Below are positions 57,101-64,000 of a stretch of 64,000 nt of DNA, piece by piece; positions within the stretch are counted from its first letter, which is position 1, and every line of letters begins with the position of its first letter. The stretch is from contig NC_091941.1 of the NCBI RefSeq assembly GCF_041260155.1, forward strand, positions 38,388,747-38,452,746, given 5' to 3'. The stretch comes from Ptychodera flava. Taxonomy: Eukaryota; Hemichordata; Enteropneusta; Ptychoderidae. The notes beneath the pieces are model-generated. The model saw only the letters and a list, made by a program, of their open reading frames with translations, had not been told where the DNA came from and did no database searches. Both the position numbers and the translations under genes were made by a program.

Positions 57101-60100
57101 AACACAAATCGATCTGAAAGAATGAGAACGTTTGAGTAGCGATAGCAATGTCTGGAAGTCAGGGCTTTGAGTCAGCAACTTTGTAGTCTAATATAAAACT
57201 CAGACAACGAGATGTTCTGGTATTGCCAGCCATGGGCTTTGTATACATACGCTGACACATAATTAGCAGCTATCAGTTTCACTGGCGTAATGATCTGTAC
57301 ATTTGTACAAACAGACGTTGAACCAGACAAAAAACGCAACATGGATGGCTCCCGGACGACAACAGCTGAAGTAAGAGAGAAGATTGTTCAGTTCTATTTA
57401 AACAGTGTGTCATTTTCAGAAATTGGTAAACGTTGTGGTGGTATTTCAAAGCAAACGGCCAACAACATTGTTTTGCGGTAGGTACTTGGCAGTTTCCTGC
57501 CAGGCAAATCATCTGGGAACATCGGTAAAAAAACTGACTGCAAATGTTCTGGAGCATATTGAATACTACAAAAGTGTAAAACCAAGCATTTATAGGCGTG
57601 AGATACTGCAGAATTTACTTGTTCATGGGGTATGTACCGAAGAAACCCTTTCCCTCCCTCTCCAACTCATGATGTCCTGGCGCAACCTATACCTGTGTCT
57701 ACATCAGCTACGCATACCGAAACTATGTCCACGTCTCAGCAACCAAATGTACTTTGGAATAGGCCAAATGAAAATATAACATTGCTAGATTAGCAACTAT
57801 TGCCACTACCAGCGATTATAGTACTAGTGACAATTAAATATAACCCATTCAGGTCGTCTACTTCAAGTAAAATTTGAAAAAAGAAGTACACGTCCCATTG
57901 CACAATTTACTACTTTTTTGAGTGATCCATTTTGTACTACTTTTAGATTTTGGTTAGATTTGAGTTGAAGAGAAATGTTTTAGTTTTGAATTATTTCTTC
58001 GTTCGACAAAACACTTGTCTGCGTTTTTTTAGACTAGAAAGTTGCTGACCCAAAGCCCTTTGGTTGTTAGTTTTATGTATTTTATAATCTTGTCAATATA
58101 GAAAACAAATGACGTTCACGAAATAGCCTGAAACCCCCAAGTTCACTTCGTACTGAAGTAGGCCCCGATGTCAGCTCATTGAGAAATGTGGTGTCATTCA
58201 TTTGTTGATAACCAAAGTAAAGTTTGTTCATTTTACACATTACTCTATTATTTTTGAAGTCATGAACTTTATTGATATTCAACTACAAAGAACACTGTCC
58301 TCTGAGTCTAAATTTGCAGTAACGTAGTTCTTTTACCACCTCTCTGTGAATTTGAACTGTATTGAATAGTAAATTAGTTTACAGACATCTTGCTGCGTCA
58401 CCTGCTGTTTTAGTCTGTCCGATGTTGGCGCAAAGTTGTAAAAGTTGACCACTAAAAGGGTAAATTCAAGAGCAAACTGACAAACCTTATTAGGTAGTGT
58501 ATCAATATCCAGCTGTATCTCATTGTCAAAATCATTGGTAAATGTACTGTAAAACTGGAAAGCATCTAATTGGCTGTTGAGTTTCTGTTGGAGGAACAAG
58601 GATTACAGTGTAATATGTGTATCACTGTGCACTTTAAAGATAAATTTTGAATGGTAGTAATTTGTTCCTTACCAGAAGATGAATCTGAGGACAATTCTTC
58701 ATAGTCATCACCAGAAACATCTGTTTCTTCTTCGTCACCACTTACACTTTTCACCAGCTGACCATCAGATCTTCTGGCTGGGATGACACACCAGCTTCTG
58801 TGAGTTACTTCTACAACTCTAGCATTCTCTAGGGGGACTTTCTTGGCCTCAATGTACTCCAGAGTCTTAATGATTTGAGTCAGACTGTGAAGATGGGAAA
58901 TTTTGTGAAATCTTGTTGCTTGTACTGAGATCAGTGTTATATCCAAGGCGCCCATTGGGCTGGGTAGTCTGCTGGATTGATCTATTGTCTGCTTAATCTA
59001 TCGATTGTGTACTTAATCTGCCTTCCACTGCAGACCTCCACTGCAACCTGAATACAGTGGAGGGCAGATCGCATATGCGATCGATAGATCGAGCAGACGA
59101 TCGATCAAGCAAACCACCCCAGCCCACAGGCGTCTGTGGTTATATCACAAAGACAAAGACCACTAAACCATATTTGACATCATTTCCAAATTGAATGCAA
59201 AGTGATAATAAACTTTAAAAGTTACTGTTTGAATAAACCTTGCATTATGATAGGCAGAAAAAAAAATTACATAGTCTATACCAGCCTTACTTTGCTAGAT
59301 AAACAGCCACAGCTCTGCCAGCTTTCAGTCTTCGAGCAACAAAAGGCATGGTGAGGTGAGGATTTTCCATATCAATAATGGCCTGTCAAAAACAGTGAAA
59401 CTATTATTCCATTTAGTTCCCAGTAATGCAATGTCAAGTCATTCTTATGGATAAAATTATGTCCCATAAAAGTTCTCAATTGATTGAAATGTCAAACTAA
59501 AGTATTATGAAACAGTTCACAGGCTTTTGTGAAAATGTTATTATTTATGTCCACTATATTTTGTACTTTCTTTTCTGAAATGAAAAGATCTATTGCAAAA
59601 CCTAAACATCAAACACAAGTGCCATGTGGTAGACCCTAAAAAATTGTAATGGAAAAACATTCTCCAACTTCAACAACACGAGTATGAAGCTAGATTAAAA
59701 ACATTGGAAGCAACGTCATGTATCCACAGTATGCACACGGGAAAGCAATTTTCAGGTTGTAAAGAATGCAATTGAGGCTGTTCATTGACTGGTAATGTTG
59801 ACAGTGTGCCTTATCACCATTCTCCATGGCATTACAGCACAGTTCTGCATTGTTATACTGTCGACACTGTTGACCAATTAAGAGTGTACTTACTCCATCA
59901 CACATCATGTCTCCCAGTGTCTCATCTCCATCTTGTAGTTTCTGATGATGAAATATCACATTGGATGGCCACTTTCTGTTAGGTCGACTCAGATTCCATG
60001 ATTGCTGCCATCTGTTGAAATTCTTGACAGCTCTACCATGGTGTTTCTCATTGATCTCAAAGGCATGCACATGCCCTGTAGGCCCAACTATGAACACATA

Positions 60101-63100
60101 GAAAGTATATGAGTGAGCACAGGAACAAGCCATGCAAGCCTGCTAGCATAACTGCAGCTAATATCAACTGGATGATCAAACTGTTTAAAAATTACAATTA
60201 ATTTTAATACTGAGTGTTAAAATCATTATGCAATGAAAATCTACTGGAAACAGTGTTAAAGCTCATTGATAACCAGATATGAACTGTAAATGCTCACGTG
60301 TTTAATTATATATTGAAGTTATGTCTAAATTTGAACCTTTGCCACATGTTTGCAACTTCATTGAAAGTATTATGATCAACATAATGAACAATATTCACCA
60401 CAGATTAACTTTATAGGTCATTAAGTATTCAAATACGCAATTAGCTGAAATAGAAATAGTTAATTTCTTTGACTGCACAGCTGTCATTGTATCACCACTT
60501 TATATAGCAAGTGTAATTGCATGCCTTTGGTCAAGTCCTTCAAACTATATATTCAAAACTTTGAAAGCTCATTAGATATGCCAACTATAAATTAGCTGAC
60601 ACGAAAACTTAAGTGCGAAATGACTATCAATATTGGTATAACCTGGTATAATCATCAATGTACATAGCATGTTATGCCAACTTTGATCAAATAAATTCAA
60701 GTATATATCCCTCATTAGGAAAGTTCATTAAATACATAAATTAGGAATTGGCTGAAGCAAAAATGCTTAATGCCTTTCAATAATGTTAGCCTTCATAATA
60801 GTATCTTTAATGTACATAGCAAGTTTTATCAATTTTGGTCATGTAAATTCAAATATATATCCCTAATTTCAAAAATTCATTAAATATGCAAATTAGGAGC
60901 TGGATGAAGTAAAAATGCTTAATGACTTTCAGTAACGTCATATCATAGTATCTTTATGTACATAGCAAGTTTCGTCAATTTTGGTCTAGTCAATACAGAT
61001 AAATATCCCTGATTATGAAATTTCATTAAATATGCAAATAAGGAATTGGCTAATGTTCAAATGCTTAATGACTTTCAATAATGTTCTATCATAGTATCTT
61101 TAATGTACATAGCCAGTTTCGTCGACTGTGGTCTCGTCAATTCAGATAAATACCCCTAATTAGGAAAGTTCATAAAATATGCAAATTAGGAATTGGCTGA
61201 AGTAAAAATGCTTAATGACATTTAATAATGTTCTATCATAGTATCTTTAATGTACAGAGCAAGTTTCATCAATTTTGGTCATGTAAATTCAAATACATAT
61301 CCTTAATTTCAAAAGGTTATTAAATATGCAAATTAGGATTTGGATGAAGTAAAAATGCTTATTGACTTTCAGTAATGTTAAATCATAGTATCCTCAATAT
61401 GCATACCAAGTTTGGTCAATTTTGATCGAGTAAATTCAGATATATGCCTAATTAGTAGATTTCATTAAATATGCAAATTAGTAATTATCACGTCACCCCT
61501 TAATAACTTGATGTGATCAACATTTGTAGCAAATCTCATCAAATTGTGTGCAGTCGTTCTCAATGTATAGCCGGTTTTTCTAAAATCATTAATTATGCAA
61601 ATGAGCAAAAAGAAAGCAAGCCACACCCACCAAAAACTAATCAGTTCTTGCCATTTGCAAACTGAATCTATGTACCAGATTTGATTCTGATCTGATGAGC
61701 CGTTTTTGAGATATTGTGCACACAGACAGACAGACACACAGACACACAGACAGACAGACAGGCAGACAGACGGACAGACAGACAGACACACAGACAGACA
61801 GACAGACATCGCTGCGACATATGCTCACGTGTGTCAACACGTGAGCAAAAAACCAGAAAATAAAAAGTTGACATACTTCTTCATGCTCAAATAGTATGAT
61901 GATACTCAGCAATTTGTTTTGTTATTTGTTCAAAATTTTATTTTGTCTTCATATTGTAGTTTGTACGCTCCTCCATTTTGTCTGAATTAATGCTGCTTTA
62001 ATTTCTGAACTGTTCATACCATTGTCAGATTGATGTGGCATTTGCATTGTACTTCAGCTATTTGAGTTCAAGTACAAAAGTTTCATCAGAAATGGCGTCA
62101 CATTTTTTGAATAGTGATAAGTGAACAGTTAACAAAATGTCAACTGTTCACGTTTTGATACTATGCCATAACATTGATTGAGATACATATAACACATATA
62201 TTAAAGGGAGGCAGTCGTCGGAACTGTCCTCAAAGGTTGCCAGGGACCCCTACGACTGATGTAAACTCTATATCTAGGGTATGTTGGCGATTGATGAAAG
62301 TTAAACATGTTTGTTAACAATGAATATTGTAAAATTTAAATGCTGCAGCTATGTTGACATTATGTATCTAGATACCATGCATGGAATATGGTATATTGTC
62401 CTTTAAGGACCATTAATCTCAAAATGAATTGATAAACACAACTGTAAATGTACCTGCTCTTGACAGAAAGAGTGTCATTCCACCGGAGCCAGAACCAGCT
62501 TCAAGAATAGTGTCTCCAGGATTGGCATCAATCAACATACACATGGTAATGCAATCCTGACAGTTGAAGATTATAATTCATGTTAGGTCAAGAAAAAAGA
62601 TTACTTTGTTTCTGGTACTACATTTAGCAAAAGTGATCTGGTGATTGGACGTTCTTGTTCCCTTTTTTTTCCTTATTACTATGGTATGAGATTAACTACT
62701 GTACAGTCTTTAACTACAGTCAAACAGTTTATGGAAGGACTGTGGATAAACACAACAGTTATTTTACACAGACTACAAAATTCTGTTCTTTTTATATATA
62801 AAGTTTTTATATGTATATTAGACGACTGTTTCATACAATCTATTTGAATTGAGTTAATTGCTTTTTCTGATATTGAGGATTGATTAGTTTTGTTGTAGCT
62901 ATTTATTTAAGAAAACTATCATCAGGCATTTTTCGAATGCACCAAAAAAAAGAAAAAGGAAAGGACATGAGCAGGTTTTGAAGTGACATGAGCACCAACC
63001 AGAAACAAAGTTTTTAATCCCTAAGTAGGGGCTTTACTGTAGATTTGATCAAGAAAAGATTTGATCAGGAGATTGACACTAGGTCAACAGAAGAAATTTA

Positions 63101-64000
63101 CGAACTTGTTATTGTTGCAGAGGATCCATTTATCAGAAAATCTGCAAGAGTGCAGCAATTAAATGTAAAACCTCTATGACAGCTTCCACAGGGCATAAAA
63201 TCATAGACTCTCAAAAAAAAGTTAGGGTCTATGATAGAATACATCAAAGTTGTTTTGTTTAAAGACTCCAGCTTTGATGAGTAGTCACAAAGGATAATTG
63301 ATAGTCTCAAATTTTTCTGAATGACAATAGCTTTGGCTATTAAAGAAATTGTTTTATTTTTAAAAGGTCAAGCTTCTTGGGAAGAATTGGAAAACAATTA
63401 AAGCAAAACCTGCTCCTCTGGGTAACCATCCACCTGAGGAAGCTTATTAGTAAGTTTGTGACTCAAACCTTTGGAAAAAATGAACTATCTGTAAAGAGCT
63501 TTAAATGTATCAGGTAATAGGAACGAAGTGAATGAAATATATCAAGATAATTGCAGTAGCCAATGGACTTTTTTCACTTGATTTTGTTTACCTTTGGATA
63601 TGAGATAACAGGAGTCCTCTTCATGCAAACTATATAGTCCTCCAATGTCGCCCTTTCTATAGAAATTCTACGACCAATTGTAGACAGAAAATTGTCTCCA
63701 GGGTATCTACCAATGATGTCACTGTGCCTTATAGCACCATGTTTGGAATTGAAGGTTTCAGATGGGTGTATGGTAAACATCCTTCTGAGATGTTCTTGCT
63801 TTTTGGGATTTTCTCTTGAGGCTACAGCTAACTCCCCTGCTAAGAATGGCACATCCTCGACTGGGTTGGTTGAAAAACTTGTTCCTCTCTCATCATCCAA
63901 TGAATCGGATGCAGCAGAGCTTGTGCCATCATCCATTTGCAAAGCAACTGAATCATCAGTAAAAGACGATGTGTGTGTTTTATAGGTTTCTTCCCGTCTT
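54140..64000 (-). CDS. TRMT61B: tRNA (adenine-58-N1) methyltransferase, mitochondrial; 5' end outside window
   Basis: SAM-dependent enzyme that makes m1A58 in mitochondrial tRNAs (also reported on mitochondrial 16S rRNA). Exons in transcript order: 63592-64000 (continues beyond the window, open to the edge), 62454-62556, 59894-60087, 59291-59382, 58673-58884, 55476-55553, 54140-54177. All phases match. Motifs in order: [47 protein letters not shown]; the SAM site [86 protein letters not shown]; an acidic Ser-rich insert; [14 protein letters not shown]; and a 12-codon last exon, [12 protein letters not shown]-stop, matching the human ending. The target peptide and start codon must lie beyond 64000. 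It is convergent with SPDYA. Confidence 0.95.
55770..55857. mobile_element. 88-bp inverted-repeat element
   Basis: CGGTACAAACAAAGCCATGTG pairs with the complement ending at 55857 (CACATGTGGGTTTGTTTGTACCG); an inner ACGCG/CGCGT also pairs. It lies in a TRMT61B intron. Confidence 0.7.
56708..57083 (+). repeat. Left arm of a 1.8-kb inverted repeat
   Basis: From TTTTACAGTACATTTACC to CATGACTTCAAA; matches 58253-58554 inverted at roughly 95% identity, but with about 70 extra bases near 56900-56975. It lies in the TRMT61B intron between exons 58673-58884 and 55476-55553. Confidence 0.9.
57341..57660 (+). pseudogene. Broken paired-domain (PRD) sequence
   Basis: Reads like a paired DNA-binding domain. 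The N half ([20 protein letters not shown], then [20 protein letters not shown]) is in frame from the ATG at 57341 to a stop at 57481. Next, in other frames, come [11 protein letters not shown] and then [37 protein letters not shown]. The order equals that of Pax domains ([47 protein letters not shown]). At least two frameshifts make it non-coding now. It may come from a Pax-related gene or from a transposase with a paired-type HTH domain. It sits in the loop of the inverted repeat. Confidence 0.6.
58253..58554 (-). repeat. Right arm of the 1.8-kb inverted repeat
   Basis: Inverted copy of 56708-57083. On the minus strand it stays open for about 70 codons ([40 protein letters not shown]) to a stop at 58333; the other arm carries a stop in the same frame. 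I do not recognise the peptide; it may be a fragment of a mobile-element or host gene. Confidence 0.85.
58957..59125. mobile_element. Foldback element, 169 bp
   Basis: Outer GGGCTGGG and CCCAGCCC; arms of about 70 bp include GTCTGCT, GATC/CGATCGATAGAT and the inner CCACTG/CAGTGG. Imperfect, rich in GATC and CGATCG. It lies in a TRMT61B intron. Confidence 0.75.
60291..61850 (+). mobile_element. Tandem-core element with eight ~147-bp units, CAGA run and terminal hairpin
   Basis: The landmark GCAAATTAGGAATTGG or a variant recurs near 60438, 60588, 60740, 60888, 61034, 61181, 61328 and 61473 (spacing 145-152). After the array come a CAGA/CACA run (61719-61808) and a perfect 10-bp stem with a 6-nt loop, TGCTCACGTG-TGTCAA-CACGTGAGCA (61822-61847), then AAAAAA. 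TGCTCACGTG also occurs at the left limit (60291-60300). It lies in the TRMT61B intron between exons 62454-62556 and 59894-60087. Confidence 0.8.
62201..62406 (-). mobile_element. MITE, family 'GTCGTCGGAACT', copy 3 (inverted)
   Basis: TTAAAGGGAGGCAGTCGTCG at the left; the body runs in reverse relative to 19531-19775 (CCTCAAAGGTTGCCAGGGA, GATGAAAGTTAAACATGTTT, ATCTAGATACCATGCATG) and ends near CCTTTAAGG. It lies in the TRMT61B intron. Confidence 0.7.

Noticed and set aside
58333-58599. Last exon of TRMT61B within the inverted repeat
   Set aside because: The donor at 58672 fits in phase with 55553, and the exons at 55476-55553 and 54140-54177 match the conserved family ending, whereas the inverted-repeat peptide does not.

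Overview
The window is eukaryotic nuclear DNA from an animal, most likely a marine invertebrate deuterostome. It has GT-AG introns, TATA/polyA signals, long microsatellites, many MITE-like and Helitron-like repeats, and clear animal genes. The exact species cannot be fixed from sequence alone; a hemichordate, echinoderm or cephalochordate would all fit. Exon limits below were placed by eye from splice motifs, reading phase and family alignment from memory; no searches were run.

Layout: (1) 0.5-1.6 kb, a histone H4 gene with one intron and a polyA signal (replacement type). (2) 4.1-7.4 kb, a three-exon interleukin-17-like cytokine gene whose introns are filled with microsatellites. (3) 7.4-26.6 kb, a gene-poor accessory stretch: a 19-bp minisatellite, MITEs, a possible small cysteine-rich protein, a coiled-coil terminal exon with a later copy broken by a Tx1/L1-like LINE, and a G-run element with internal GC hairpins. 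(4) 26.6-46.2 kb, minus strand: a complete 14-exon SYVN1 (HRD1) ER ubiquitin ligase whose large introns hold several tandem-core repeats ending in hairpins. (5) 46.5-50.7 kb, plus strand: a complete 6-exon SPDYA (Speedy/RINGO A), head-to-head with SYVN1 across a 335-bp shared promoter. (6) 54.1-64 kb, minus strand: TRMT61B, lacking only its 5' end beyond the window, with a very small last exon and an intron carrying a large inverted repeat around a broken paired-domain sequence.

The genes are not an operon. SYVN1 (ER quality control), SPDYA (CDK activation) and TRMT61B (mitochondrial tRNA m1A58 methylation) are linked by position. The tail-to-tail SPDYA-TRMT61B pair matches the order known on human chromosome 2p23, so it looks like old conserved synteny. 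The most unusual material is the set of modular repeats that share one plan (tandem units of about 146 bp, tetranucleotide run, terminal stem-loop), and the nested duplication/LINE/inverted-repeat structure at 21.9-24.6 kb. No retrovirus, LTR element, Polinton, CRISPR or bacterial feature was seen.
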